DNA of 64,000 nt from JBDWFY01 sp039976075 (lineage in GTDB: Bacteria > Pseudomonadota > Alphaproteobacteria > Rhizobiales > Stappiaceae), in the NCBI GenBank assembly GCA_039976075.1, contig JBDWFY010000004.1:315202-379201 (forward strand), written 5' to 3'. The notes beneath the pieces were generated by a model, which was not told the DNA's origin, did not search any database, and saw only the letters and a program-made list of their open reading frames with translations. Positions 15,721 to 24,494 of this stretch are shown in pieces (position 1 is the stretch's first letter; every line of letters starts with the position of its first letter). The position numbers and the translations under genes were made by a program.

Positions 15721-16641
15721 ATGGATCTGATCGATGGAATGCGGGCTTTCTCGCAAGTCGTTGCAACCGGCTCGTTCACCAACGCAGCTGACCGGTTGAA
15801 CATATCGAAAAAGTTGGTCAGCAAATATGTCGCCGAGCTGGAAACGCATCTGGGAACGCGCCTGCTGAACCGCACAACGCGGAGCCTCAGCCTGACAGAG
15901 GCAGGCACGATGTATCACACCGGTTGCGTCCAGTTGCTTGACGACCTGGAGGAATTGGAAACCTCTGTGCAGAACCAGATATCCAGTCCCAAAGGACGCC
16001 TTCACGTCTCTGTTCCAACGACATTCGGAGAAGCGTACATCGTGCCGCTGATCGGCCGGTTTCGGGAAAAATATCCCGATGTCACCATCGATCTGCGACT
16101 GAATGATCGCTATGTCGACCTGATCGACGAAGGCTTTGACGTCGCCATCCGTATCGGCGTTCTTGAGGACTCCTCACTGGTTGCCCGGAAACTGGCTCCG
16201 GCACCGATCCTGGTCTGCGCCGCGCCGGACTATCTTGCCCTGAACGGCCGGCCTGAAAGCCCCGCGGATCTGAAACACCATCAGTGCATTGTCGATACCA
16301 ATTACCGGTCCGGTGCCAATTGGTCCTTTCAAAAGGGAGACCGTCGGATCACCGTGGCAGTGTCCGGCGGCATCGCCGTCAACAGCGCGCGCTCTGCCCG
16401 CGACATTGCCCTGGGCGGATGCGGGATTGCTTTTTGCCCGGCCTTTATAGTCGGCGAGGACATCCGCAATGGCCGACTTGTCCCTCTTCTTTCCGCCTAC
16501 AGCGAGTCCAATCTGGCCATTTACGCGGTTTACAATGCCAACCGCAACTTAACACCCAAAGTCCGCGCCTTTATCGATTTTCTCAATCAGGCGTTTCGTG
16601 AACAACCGCTGCGGCAATCACTCGATCCCCTCTCAAATTAG
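15721..16641 (+). CDS. LysR family transcriptional regulator
   Basis: A 306-residue LysR protein. The N-terminal helix-turn-helix is GSFTNAADRLNISKKLVSKY, followed by a LysR substrate-binding domain (LHVSVPTTFGEAYIVPLIGR). The start was moved to the ATG of MDLIDGMRAFSQVV, preceded by GGAG; the longer frame adds 25 atypical residues. It is divergent from the hydroquinone reductase-dioxygenase operon, with 151 bases between starts, and most likely controls it, as is usual for LysR genes. It resembles the subgroup that regulates quinone or aldehyde detoxification genes. Confidence 0.9.
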   Translation: MDLIDGMRAFSQVVATGSFTNAADRLNISKKLVSKYVAELETHLGTRLLNRTTRSLSLTEAGTMYHTGCVQLLDDLEELETSVQNQISSPKGRLHVSVPTTFGEAYIVPLIGRFREKYPDVTIDLRLNDRYVDLIDEGFDVAIRIGVLEDSSLVARKLAPAPILVCAAPDYLALNGRPESPADLKHHQCIVDTNYRSGANWSFQKGDRRITVAVSGGIAVNSARSARDIALGGCGIAFCPAFIVGEDIRNGRLVPLLSAYSESNLAIYAVYNANRNLTPKVRAFIDFLNQAFREQPLRQSLDPLSN

Positions 16642-17001
16642 ACGACCGTCCTGTTGCCGGAATACAACCATCTTGACCATCGAAACACAAAGTCCAGAAT
16701 TCCCTTGTCTTTTTGAGCGCCAGACCACACATAGGCAATTCACCTGCCAACCCATGGCAAGTGCAAAGTCAAACTCCGACCAGAGAAGGGAGCAACAATG
16801 AAAAATACAATCCAGATGCCCCTGCCCCGTCAGGCTCTCTGAGGAGATCGCGTTATTGCGATCAATTTGATCTGAAAGAATTCTCCAAAAGAGCTGATTG
16901 TGCCATTGGCATCGATCGATTTCGAGCCGTGCAGACGGCCGTTTTGATTTTCAGTCCCGGCTATCGGGACAATTTCACGCTCTTTTGATAGGAATCCCCT
17001 T
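16642..17001 (+). promoter_or_regulatory. structured leader region upstream of rtcB
   Basis: There is no convincing gene in these 360 bases, but several inverted repeats are present: GATCGC/GCGATC around 16,845-16,862, TCCCG/CGGGA around 16,958-16,972, and the larger structure listed separately. A 14-codon frame (MKNTIQMPLPRQAL) with a good GGGAG site starts at 16,798 and could be a leader peptide. The rtcB ATG lies at the right edge. Confidence 0.4.
16701..16791 (+). ncRNA. candidate structured RNA, tRNA-like folding, upstream of rtcB
   Basis: TCCCTTGTCT (16,701-16,710) can pair with AGAGAAGGGA (16,782-16,791) with a single mismatch, closing a ~91-base domain. Inside, CACCTGCC and GGCAAGTG (one mismatch) enclose a seven-base loop AACCCAT, like an anticodon arm. 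The D and T arms are not convincing and no tRNA identity can be given. RtcB acts on broken RNA, so a structured RNA beside it is worth noting, but this is a weak call. Confidence 0.25.
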
Positions 17002-18159
17002 ATGGGCATTTCCCGTTCTGGTGGAGTAATGCAGCCAGGCAAAGCTGCTGACATCCACAAATTCTATTCATCTTCTGCCTGGATCGAAGGGTCTGCAGAG
17101 GACCAGTTGACGCAAATGGCCGGCCATCCGGCCGTACAGTCCATTGCCGCCTTTCCGGATCTTCATCCGGGCAAGTATGGCCCTGTCGGTGCGGCCATTT
17201 TGTCTAATAACATTCATCCTCAGCTGATCGGAAACGATATCGGCTGCGGCATGGCGCTGTTCGCCCTTGATCTCGCGCCACGCAAAATCAAGGCCGAAAA
17301 GGTTGCGCGACGGCTTCTTGTTCTGGAAGGTCCGTGGCTGGATAACGCGGCAGAGCAGTTGGAGGACGCAGGCCTACCCATTGAGGCGTCCCCGAACTCT
17401 GTGGGAACGATCGGTGGCGGTAATCATTTCTGCGAAGTTCAGCGTATTGCCGACATTCTGGAACCGGATCAGGCTGCAGCCGCCGGCCTCACCCACGAGA
17501 CAACCTACCTGCTGGTTCATTCAGGATCGCGCAGTGTGGGAACAACCGTCTTTACAGAGTTCCAGGATCAACCCTCGGAAGGTATTGATCGCCATTCAGC
17601 AGCAGCGCAGGCCTATCTTGCCGGCCATGATATGGCCCTGCGCTGGGCACGTCTGAACCGGATGGTCATTGCCAGGCGTGCAGCCCGTGCATTGAAAACA
17701 GACGTACGGCTCATCTGTGATGTGCCCCATAATATCGTGGAAGCATTTGGCAATAGTTTCCTCCATCGCAAAGGCGCTGCAAAGTCGGACGGGTCGCTGG
17801 TGCCGCTGGCGGGTTCACGTGCGACGTTGAGCTATTTGTTGAAACCATCGGGCGACAACGCTTCTGCCCTGGCCTCTCTGGCTCATGGCGCGGGCCGGAA
17901 ATATGATCGTCGATCCATGCATGGGCGAGCGGGAGTTCATAAATCAGACAGAAAACGTCTTCAGAGGACAGCGTATGGGGGACATGTCATCTGTGAAGAT
18001 AAGCAATTGCTGATCGAAGAGGCCCCGGACGCCTACAAAAACAGCGCCCATGTTCTGCGGGACCTGGAGACTTTCGACCTTGCGACCGCACTTGCGTCAT
18101 TTGAACCGATCGTCACCTTCAAGAAGGCAAACACGCGAATTGGTGGGGGCAGACGATGA
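17002..18159 (+). CDS. rtcB: RNA ligase RtcB2
   Basis: A 385-residue RtcB-family RNA ligase, which joins 2',3'-cyclic phosphate and 5'-OH RNA ends using GTP and Mn2+. Metal and catalytic motifs are visible in order: DLHPGKYGPVG, GNDIGCGMAL (Mn-binding Asp/Cys), IGGGNHFCEV, LVHSGSRSVG, HRKGAAK and LAHGAGRKYDR, whose His is the expected guanylylation site. It is shorter than RtcB1 (~408) and is followed, with a four-base overlap, by prfH. That arrangement defines the RtcB2-PrfH module, reported to rescue and reseal ribosomes cut in the 16S decoding centre. Confidence 0.93.
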   Translation: MGISRSGGVMQPGKAADIHKFYSSSAWIEGSAEDQLTQMAGHPAVQSIAAFPDLHPGKYGPVGAAILSNNIHPQLIGNDIGCGMALFALDLAPRKIKAEKVARRLLVLEGPWLDNAAEQLEDAGLPIEASPNSVGTIGGGNHFCEVQRIADILEPDQAAAAGLTHETTYLLVHSGSRSVGTTVFTEFQDQPSEGIDRHSAAAQAYLAGHDMALRWARLNRMVIARRAARALKTDVRLICDVPHNIVEAFGNSFLHRKGAAKSDGSLVPLAGSRATLSYLLKPSGDNASALASLAHGAGRKYDRRSMHGRAGVHKSDRKRLQRTAYGGHVICEDKQLLIEEAPDAYKNSAHVLRDLETFDLATALASFEPIVTFKKANTRIGGGRR

Positions 18160-18824
18160 GTCAGTATCAAAAACCGCAGGCTGAGAGCGTTCGCCTTCTG
18201 ATTACCAGCGGATCGGGACCGGCTGAATGCCGTATTGCTGTCCGTATGATCCTGAAACGGCTCAATGAGGAGGCATCTGCACAAGCACTGGACGTGGACT
18301 GTACTTCATCGGCCCAGACCGACAAACATGGACCACCCTCTGCCGTCGTTTGTGTGCACGGAGCAACCGCAGAAATCTTTGCGGCACGCTGGATCGGCAC
18401 TATTCAATGGATTTGCCAAAGCCCTGTTCGGCCACAGCATAAACGGCGAAATTGGTACGCGGGTATCGTCAAACTGAGTGCGGATCTGCAGAACAACACC
18501 TCAACTGTCCCGACCTTCGACCGGGCAGACATCCGGTTTGAAACCTTCCGCGCTGGCGGACCAGGCGGTCAACATCAGAACACCACCGATAGCGCCGTCA
18601 GGGCAACGCATGTTCCGACGAATATTTCGGTGGTTGTGCGAGATCAACGATCTCAGCATCGCAACAAGCAAATGGCCGTCAGTCGTCTTGAGACGCAGCT
18701 TGCCCTGCGCGAGATTTATCTTGAAACGGTGAGCCGACAGTCAGAGCACGGACTGCATGCTCAGCTGGAGCGGGGTAATCCCAAACGGCGGTTCAAAGGG
18801 CGTAAATTTATTGAACTGGTTTAG
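18156..18824 (+). CDS. prfH: peptide chain release factor homologue PrfH
   Basis: A 222-residue class I release-factor relative containing the catalytic GGQ motif (FRAGGPGGQHQNTTDSAVRA) but lacking the stop-codon-reading domain of RF1/RF2. The C-terminal basic stretch GNPKRRFKGRKFIEL is typical of PrfH. In studied systems PrfH releases the peptide from ribosomes with a broken decoding centre, after which RtcB2 reseals the rRNA. It overlaps rtcB by four bases and is followed by a strong terminator, so the operon is just these two genes. Confidence 0.93.
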   Translation: MSQYQKPQAESVRLLITSGSGPAECRIAVRMILKRLNEEASAQALDVDCTSSAQTDKHGPPSAVVCVHGATAEIFAARWIGTIQWICQSPVRPQHKRRNWYAGIVKLSADLQNNTSTVPTFDRADIRFETFRAGGPGGQHQNTTDSAVRATHVPTNISVVVRDQRSQHRNKQMAVSRLETQLALREIYLETVSRQSEHGLHAQLERGNPKRRFKGRKFIELV

Positions 18825-18842
18825 ATCTCATCGCAGCAACAA

Positions 18843-18883
18843 TGTAAGAAGCGGCGGTCCATTCCGGACCGCCGCTTCTTACA
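18843..18883. terminator. strong bidirectional terminator
   Basis: A perfect 18-base-pair stem (arms 18,843-18,860 and 18,866-18,883, core GCGGCGGTCC/GGACCGCCGC) with a five-base loop ATTCC. It stands between the convergent prfH and DM13 genes. Confidence 0.9.
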
Positions 18884-18898
18884 GCTTGGGAGTATGAT

Positions 18899-19312
18899 TT
18901 ATTTAAGTGATGCGACGCCCAATGGCACGCTGAAGTCTGCGCACCAGACATAAAATTCGTTAAATTTGTTTGGATCAACATTTGCCGGAATAGCATAGGC
19001 CTGCAGGCCTTCTTTGGATTCCAGTTTTGTAAACTCGGATTTTTCATCGAACTTGGTGTCGTTGCCAAAACCGAGTGTTGGAGCCGGTGCGCCATCGAGA
19101 CTGAAATCACCTTCCAGCACGGCAACATATCCGGAGCCGGTTTTGACGATGGAGATACCACCGGTGGTGACATGATCGCTACGGCCCTCGAACGTTCCTG
19201 CTTTCACAACCTTGCTTGCCTCACCCGCATGCGCTGCTCCAACAGCGATTCCGGCCTGCACGGCACTAAATCCAAAGACAATTGCTGCGGCGAGAATAAA
19301 CTTCCTGAACAT
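18899..19312 (-). CDS. exported DM13 domain protein
   Basis: A 137-residue protein with an N-terminal signal peptide (MFRKFILAAAIVFGFSAVQA) and a DM13 domain: GTFEGRSDHVTTGGISIVK, LEGDFSLDGAPAPTLGFG and the terminal YVWCADFSVPLGVASL with the conserved cysteine. DM13 domains are proposed redox or electron-transfer modules in periplasmic or secreted proteins. The ATG used has GGAG six bases upstream; a TTG four codons earlier is not needed. It is divergent from a TetR gene, and two matching palindromes lie between them, so TetR control of this gene is likely. Confidence 0.87.
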   Translation of the reverse strand: MFRKFILAAAIVFGFSAVQAGIAVGAAHAGEASKVVKAGTFEGRSDHVTTGGISIVKTGSGYVAVLEGDFSLDGAPAPTLGFGNDTKFDEKSEFTKLESKEGLQAYAIPANVDPNKFNEFYVWCADFSVPLGVASLK

Positions 19313-19356
19313 ATCGATCTCCAATTTTCTGTTTCAGACGTCCGGTCTGCTGTGTT

Positions 19357-19420
19357 ATTCTTGACCGACCCGTCAAGAATTGGTACATAGATGCTAGATA
19401 TGGACTGATCAGTCAAGAAT
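19357..19420. promoter_or_regulatory. two TetR-type operators between DM13 and TetR genes
   Basis: Site 1 is a 24-base perfect palindrome, ATTCTTGAC-6-GTCAAGAAT (19,357-19,380). Site 2 (19,397-19,420) has the same right arm GTCAAGAAT and a perfect 12-base core GACTGATCAGTC, with a weaker left arm. Centres are 40 bases apart. Their place in the 140-base divergent promoter region fits binding by the adjacent TetR protein. Confidence 0.75.
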
Positions 19421-19452
19421 AATCTGATCACGTTAGCGTGAGGAATTCAGAA

Positions 19453-20022
19453 ATGGCGAGACCGAGAGAATTCGATGAGAAAGCGGCGATGAAAGCCGTT
19501 GAGGATATTTTTTGGCGCGACGGGTTCGAAGGCACGTCGTATTCCGACCTCATGAGCGCAACGGGTCTGGGGAAAGGCAGCCTCTATGCGGCCTATGGGA
19601 ACAAGGAAGCGCTTTATCGGCACGCACTAAATGCCTATATCGAACGCGAAGTCGGCGGTGTATCCCACCTCTTTTCCGACGTTTCAAACCCCCGGACCGG
19701 TAAACAGCGTGTCGGGCAATTGCTGGACCTGGTCATTGCGGCCGTCTCGGAACGCGGCGATCGCCGGGGCTGTTTTTTATGCAACGCTGCGGTGGATCTG
19801 GCGCCCTACGATGAGAGTGTGGAAAAGATCGTGCTTGAAGCCATGGGCAGGATGCGCACCGATCTTACATCTGCATTGAAAGATGAAGTGGGTGAAAAGC
19901 AGTGCCAATCAGCCGCCGAACTGGTCTTGTCGGCTTATATGGGTATGCGGGTAATGGTGAAAGCCGGCACACCGGTAGAACAGTTGCAGCTTACGCGCGA
20001 TGCGGTTGTTAAGAGCCTTTGA
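19453..20022 (+). CDS. TetR/AcrR family transcriptional regulator
   Basis: A 189-residue TetR protein. The DNA-binding helices are in AVEDIFWRDGFEGTSYSDLM followed by GLGKGSLYAAYGNKEALY; the C-terminal ligand domain begins near GVSHLFSDV and contains RGCFLCNAAVDLA, seen in a large subgroup of AcrR-like repressors. The start was set to ATG (MARPREFDEK) behind AGGAA; a GTG five codons upstream has no site. It probably represses itself and the divergent DM13 gene through the two palindromes; the ligand is unknown. Confidence 0.92.
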   Translation: MARPREFDEKAAMKAVEDIFWRDGFEGTSYSDLMSATGLGKGSLYAAYGNKEALYRHALNAYIEREVGGVSHLFSDVSNPRTGKQRVGQLLDLVIAAVSERGDRRGCFLCNAAVDLAPYDESVEKIVLEAMGRMRTDLTSALKDEVGEKQCQSAAELVLSAYMGMRVMVKAGTPVEQLQLTRDAVVKSL

Positions 20023-20170
20023 TCACGCCGCGTCCCGCCCTCACAAAATACCGACAGCGCCCTGGTGTGAAGTCCTGATGCAGCCAGGGTAAAAATGAAA
20101 AAACCACTTGCTTCTTCTTTGTTTTGAACCAGATAGTGCTTTATCATCATTTCATTCGAAGGCAATTGGT

Positions 20171-21406
20171 TTGACACCTGAGCAACAGGTCGACTTGTTC
20201 ACTTTCATCGGCCAGGCAGGTCCGGCCGGATTCAACCCGATGGAACTGATCCGCAAGGTCGGGCATCGTCTCAATGAGGCCGGCCTGTCCGTATCCCGGA
20301 TAGGCGCCGGCTTTCCCATCCTTCATCCAACAGTCATGGGTTTCGATATTACGTGGACCCGGCACGATGATCATGTCGAAAAAAACCCCTGGTTGAGATC
20401 AGCGGGTGACGATCCGGATTTCGACTTCGATCAGTTTCCCTTTTCCTTCATGTCCACGCGTGATCTGAATGAATTGTATGAAGATTTAACCGGTGGAAAT
20501 CAGTCGCGGTTTGCGCTCGTTGAGGCTCAGGCAGAGGCAGGTGCAACCGGATATTATGCGACCAGCGACCGTGGCAAGCCCGGGGAAGAAAACAGTCGGT
20601 TGAGCGTGTTTTACACATCCTGGACAACCGACAAACCGGGCGGATATTCAGATGAGGACCTTGAGCAACTCAGAGCGATTGTTCCGGCGATCGGGACCAC
20701 AATCCGCGCAATGAGCAGCTATGATGTAGCCCATGATCTTCTGCGAACCTATTTGGGACGCAATGCAGCCAGAAAAGTGATTGAAGGGTCGGTAGCCAGA
20801 GGGTCTGTCGAAGTGATCGACGCTTCGATCATATTTGCCGACCTTTCCGGATTTACCGAAATGGCCGATCAGGAATCCAAGGAGGATCTGGTCGAACTGC
20901 TCAATGACTATTTTGAAGTCCTGGTTGACACCGTGCGGGCCTACGACGGAGAGGTGCTCAAATTTCTCGGCGACGGCCTGTTGGCTATATTCCCGATGGA
21001 AGGCGGCGGGGCAATAACCAAATCAGCCATGGATGCATGTGCCGCCATTCTGAAAATGGTCGATGGTCTGCGCGAGACACGACAGGCCGCCGGAAAGCTG
21101 ACCGCTGACATATCCCTTGCCCTGCATCGGGGAAATCTGCTGTTTGGAAATGTCGGCTCTGCAGATCGTCTGGATTTCACTGTCATCGGCCCGGCGGTGA
21201 ATGAAGCAAGCCGCATAGAAGCGCTGTGCCGGGGGCAACAACGACGTCTCATCATCTCATCTGCATTTGCCGATAGTGTCAGCCGTGACACCAACCGGCT
21301 GGTCTCGCTAGGTAAATTTGCACTGCGCGGTGTTCGCAAGCCCCAGCAGCTTTACACGCTGGATTTTGACGAGGAAATGGAACGAATGGCACAGCCGTCC
21401 TACTGA
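20171..21406 (+). CDS. class III adenylate/guanylate cyclase domain protein
   Basis: A ~411-residue soluble protein. Residues from ~210 to the end form a class III nucleotide cyclase domain with metal-binding aspartates in IIFADLSGFTEMA and LKFLGDGLLAIF, and FTVIGPAVNEASRIEAL near the end. The first ~190 residues hold no named domain and resemble the unassigned N-terminal part common to soluble alphaproteobacterial cyclases. The start is uncertain: the TTG used lies eight bases after GAAGG, and the first in-frame ATG (MELIRKVG) is 23 codons downstream. It would make cAMP or cGMP; which one cannot be told. Confidence 0.88.
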   Translation: MTPEQQVDLFTFIGQAGPAGFNPMELIRKVGHRLNEAGLSVSRIGAGFPILHPTVMGFDITWTRHDDHVEKNPWLRSAGDDPDFDFDQFPFSFMSTRDLNELYEDLTGGNQSRFALVEAQAEAGATGYYATSDRGKPGEENSRLSVFYTSWTTDKPGGYSDEDLEQLRAIVPAIGTTIRAMSSYDVAHDLLRTYLGRNAARKVIEGSVARGSVEVIDASIIFADLSGFTEMADQESKEDLVELLNDYFEVLVDTVRAYDGEVLKFLGDGLLAIFPMEGGGAITKSAMDACAAILKMVDGLRETRQAAGKLTADISLALHRGNLLFGNVGSADRLDFTVIGPAVNEASRIEALCRGQQRRLIISSAFADSVSRDTNRLVSLGKFALRGVRKPQQLYTLDFDEEMERMAQPSY

Positions 21407-21439
21407 GGATCGCCTTGTACCTTAAGACAGGTGATCCTC
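21405..21439 (+). terminator. possible terminator after cyclase gene
   Basis: GAGGATCGCCT and AGGTGATCCTC pair over 11 positions with one G-T, around a 13-base loop, starting within the stop codon of the cyclase gene. There is no T tract, so the call is tentative. Confidence 0.45.
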
Positions 21440-21509
21440 TTCAATCGTCCCCATATAGTTTTCCCATCAGCAATGCGACTGTTTTACCGGTACATAATGG
21501 AAAGCTGAG

Positions 21510-22067
21510 ATGATCCGTCCACTTGTAGGTGCGCTGTTTGTGCTGGCGGGTTCAATTGTGCCGGTTCTTGGAGCAGGTCTACCGGACAAGGCCGACATTT
21601 TCCTGATCGATGGGGAAGGCAAAGAAACAGAGCTCGGATCAGTGACTTTTTCCGGTGCAGAAGGCAACAAAACGATTGCTGTATCGATAGAGTCTCCTGC
21701 CTTCACCGACCAGTTTCTGTCCATGCGACCCTTCCGCTGCATCCAGAGCAAAAAAGAGTGGTTCTGCTATCTTCCCTATCCGTACGAAATCAAGAACGAA
21801 ATATCCGCAGACGACCTGACGGACCTTGAATATCATCTACTGTTCCTGCGCAAAAAACCGGCTGAATTCGGTATCGATGCCTGGAACGGTCTGTATTACA
21901 ATCTCACTTTGCAGGAGAACGGGCAGATAACCGGAGAGTTGCTCGAAGGTGATCTCAACGTGCTGGCCAGCCCGCCGGAAAAAGCTTTCTCCCGGCCAAT
22001 AGATCTTGACGATTTTATCGAAGCGGAAGAAGGGAAGCGGCTCTTTCCTTCACTGATTATTCGCTAA
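21510..22067 (+). CDS. hypothetical exported protein
   Basis: I do not recognise this 185-residue protein. It has a clear signal peptide (MIRPLVGALFVLAGSIVPVL, cleaved near GAG-LPDKA) and two cysteines close together (FRCIQSKKEWFCYLPY), which could form a disulphide in the periplasm. The rest is mixed alpha/beta with an acidic C-terminus. It lies alone between the cyclase gene and the convergent acyl-CoA dehydrogenase gene. Confidence 0.7.
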   Translation: MIRPLVGALFVLAGSIVPVLGAGLPDKADIFLIDGEGKETELGSVTFSGAEGNKTIAVSIESPAFTDQFLSMRPFRCIQSKKEWFCYLPYPYEIKNEISADDLTDLEYHLLFLRKKPAEFGIDAWNGLYYNLTLQENGQITGELLEGDLNVLASPPEKAFSRPIDLDDFIEAEEGKRLFPSLIIR

Positions 22068-22113
22068 CGGAGATATTTCTCTGTCAAAGGGCGACGAACT
22101 GCTTTGTCCACCC

Positions 22114-23319
22114 TTAGCGGGTCTGTGGAATCTTCCTGTTCAATATCCCTGACGCCACCATATTGCGCAAAATTTCCGTCGTGCCGCCACCAATCGTGAA
22201 CATACGGGCGTCTCTGACCATTCGCTCAAGTGGCAATTCCCGACCGTATCCAGCCGCACCATGCATCTGAAGCGCTTCATTTGTGACTTCGACAGCCGCT
22301 TCCGCTGCAAAGATTTTCGCCTGTGCTGCCATCGTCATATCCGGGAACGGATCCCCTGCCCGCGCCGTGTCCTCAATCATCAGGCGCGCAGCCCTCAGCT
22401 TGATCGACATGTCGGCCAGCTTCCACTGCAATCCCTGGAACTCCGATATTGGGCGTCCGAACTGCTCTCGCTTGTCAACATAGGCCAGCGCTTCCTCGTA
22501 CGCCCCTTGCGCAATACCCAGCGCAACTGCGGCCGCGCCAATACGCTGCGAATTGTAGGCCCGCATGATCTGACCAAACCCCTTTCGCAGACCTTCCGGT
22601 GGCAGGATCAAGGCCGATGATGGAACATAGCAATCTTCAAGATGGACAAATCCCTCTGGAATGCCCCGCAGGCCCATGGCCGGTATGCGTTTGCCGATCC
22701 GGAAACCATCGGTCTCACCGTCAACAATCATAAACGAGCCGATGCCAAGATCTGTCTCGCCGTCAAAGACATGCGCCAGCATCAGAAAAAGCTTCGAAAC
22801 GCCAGCCCCGGTAATCCAGTGCTTCACACCATTGAGCACATAGCCGTCACCGCGTTTTTCAGCCCGTGTTTGCATACCGGTCGCGTCGGACCCGGCATTG
22901 GGCTCACTGAAACATATCGCCGGTTTGTCACCGGCGAGAACAAGTTCCGCCGTGCGTTGTTTCTGAGCGGGCGACCCATAGGTCATGATGGCCGGCACAG
23001 CGCCCATGTTGGTATCGACAATGATCCGCCCCGAAATTCCACATGCCTTTGCCGCTTCTTCCACGGCAACGCAAACGGCATCAAAACTGGCGCCCATGCC
23101 GCCATATGCCACAGGCATCGACATACCACACAGCCCTGCGTCGCAGAGTGCACGGACGTTATCAAACGGGTATGCTTCGGTGCGATCAACCTCTGCTGCA
23201 TTGGGTCTCAAAACCCTGTCGGCAACTTCTTTGGTCCGCGCGCGAATCTCATCGTTGCTCAACTTGCTTTTCAGAGGCAGGGAATCTTCCAGCGTTTTCT
23301 GTACCTGACGGATATTCAT
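22114..23319 (-). CDS. acyl-CoA dehydrogenase
   Basis: A 401-residue FAD-dependent acyl-CoA dehydrogenase. The signatures SEPNAGSDATG (FAD/substrate-binding) and RDARMFTIGGGTTEI (C-terminal signature) are present, and ALQMHGAAGYGRELPLER is typical. It oxidises an acyl-CoA to the enoyl-CoA and passes electrons to ETF; the chain specificity is unknown. The ATG chosen (MNIRQVQKTLED) has a very good AGGAGG site, while a 30-codon longer frame has none. It is divergent from a LysR gene, its likely regulator. Confidence 0.93.
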   Translation of the reverse strand: MNIRQVQKTLEDSLPLKSKLSNDEIRARTKEVADRVLRPNAAEVDRTEAYPFDNVRALCDAGLCGMSMPVAYGGMGASFDAVCVAVEEAAKACGISGRIIVDTNMGAVPAIMTYGSPAQKQRTAELVLAGDKPAICFSEPNAGSDATGMQTRAEKRGDGYVLNGVKHWITGAGVSKLFLMLAHVFDGETDLGIGSFMIVDGETDGFRIGKRIPAMGLRGIPEGFVHLEDCYVPSSALILPPEGLRKGFGQIMRAYNSQRIGAAAVALGIAQGAYEEALAYVDKREQFGRPISEFQGLQWKLADMSIKLRAARLMIEDTARAGDPFPDMTMAAQAKIFAAEAAVEVTNEALQMHGAAGYGRELPLERMVRDARMFTIGGGTTEILRNMVASGILNRKIPQTR

Positions 23320-23483
23320 GTTTCCTCCTGCCGGAACGGCCCCCACCACGGCGTAGGCACGATAGATAATTCTCTGCAATCGCAGCGCCTGTTGCACCAA
23401 ATTTGTCAATAATCAGACTAACAAGAGGCAATCAATTTGTATAATTAATTGATTTTATAGTATTTCATGATTATTTTGCATGA

Positions 23484-24371
23484 ATGCATCAAAAACACCT
23501 GGAATCTTTTCTGGCCGTTTATGAAGCGGGTAATGTCACGCAAGCTGCACAGCAATTAAACATCTCGCAGCCGGCTCTTTCCCGACGACTGAATGAATTG
23601 CAGGAACTGCTGGGCGTACGTCTCTTTGAGCCCCTGGGCCGGGGCATAAGACCCTCAGCGGATGCCAGGCGTCTGCTGCCTGAACTGACCGACGCCTGCA
23701 ATGCCATGCAGGAACTTGTTCGCTCCGCCAGCGCCGTCTCCGGCACGCTCAGCGGAGAGATAATCGTCGGTGCCACACCTCAGCTTATTGAAACCGTGCT
23801 ATCCAGTTTTCTGCCTGTCTTTTCTAAGCAACATCCCGGCATCTCACTGGTATTAACTGAAGGAGGCGGTACCGAGCTGCAAAGACGTCTGGTCAATCGC
23901 GAAATTACCATTGCAATCACGGCTGAACCGGGTGTCGAAAGCGGACTGAAAATTCATCACCTCTGGTCGATGGATCTGCTGGCTGTCGGCAATTTCAGCA
24001 AGCAACCGAAGGCGCAAGGTGAGATAGCGCTCGAGGAGCTCGGCGGATATGACCTTCTGACGCTCAATGATCGGTATCAGTCCCGCAACGTCCTGGAGGC
24101 AGCGTTTCGCCTGGAAGGCATCAGGCCCTCAATTGTCTATGAGAGCTCTTCAACCCATACATTGATTGCACTGTCCAAGGTCGACCGGGGCATTGCCGTG
24201 GTCCCCTCCACCGCCCGCACCGGTGCCGGCAGCCGGAAAATTACTCAAAACGGGCACCCAATCCAGATTGGCATGGGCGCCATATGGCACAGCCGATCAG
24301 AAAAAATCCCGCATCTCAGCATCTTCATTGATGAACTGGAGCGATATCTGGCGATCAATCTACGGCAATAA
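23484..24371 (+). CDS. LysR family transcriptional regulator
   Basis: A 295-residue LysR protein: LESFLAVYEAGNVTQAAQQL then NISQPALSRRLNELQELLG forms the winged helix-turn-helix, and the effector-binding domain begins near GTLSGEIIVGATPQLIETVL. The 164-base region between this gene and the acyl-CoA dehydrogenase gene holds both promoters and is A+T-rich around 23,430-23,480. It most likely controls the dehydrogenase gene; the inducer is unknown. Confidence 0.92.
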   Translation: MHQKHLESFLAVYEAGNVTQAAQQLNISQPALSRRLNELQELLGVRLFEPLGRGIRPSADARRLLPELTDACNAMQELVRSASAVSGTLSGEIIVGATPQLIETVLSSFLPVFSKQHPGISLVLTEGGGTELQRRLVNREITIAITAEPGVESGLKIHHLWSMDLLAVGNFSKQPKAQGEIALEELGGYDLLTLNDRYQSRNVLEAAFRLEGIRPSIVYESSSTHTLIALSKVDRGIAVVPSTARTGAGSRKITQNGHPIQIGMGAIWHSRSEKIPHLSIFIDELERYLAINLRQ

Positions 24372-24494
24372 CAACAACGCCAACGATCGGCCGCCTTTGG
24401 AACTTCGTTTTCAAAACATGTCCTAAGTCAATTTCTCCGAATGCCAAGTCCTTTAGACTTAGCTGCGGCAGGAATCTCGGGGACATTTCTATTC

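Noticed and set aside
16756..16770. A sigma-54 promoter for rtcB (TGGCA stretch)
   Set aside because: The GC needed at -12 is absent at the right spacing from GG at -24.
16701..16791. A true tRNA gene upstream of rtcB
   Set aside because: The closing stem and one arm look tRNA-like, but D and T arms and invariant bases are missing; kept only as a weak structured-RNA candidate.
16713..16988. A 91-codon plus-strand frame upstream of rtcB
   Set aside because: No start site or recognisable content; the region is better explained as a structured leader.
22642..23412. A 256-codon plus-strand open frame
   Set aside because: Fully antisense to the acyl-CoA dehydrogenase gene, rich in His, Arg and Cys as expected of a shadow frame.
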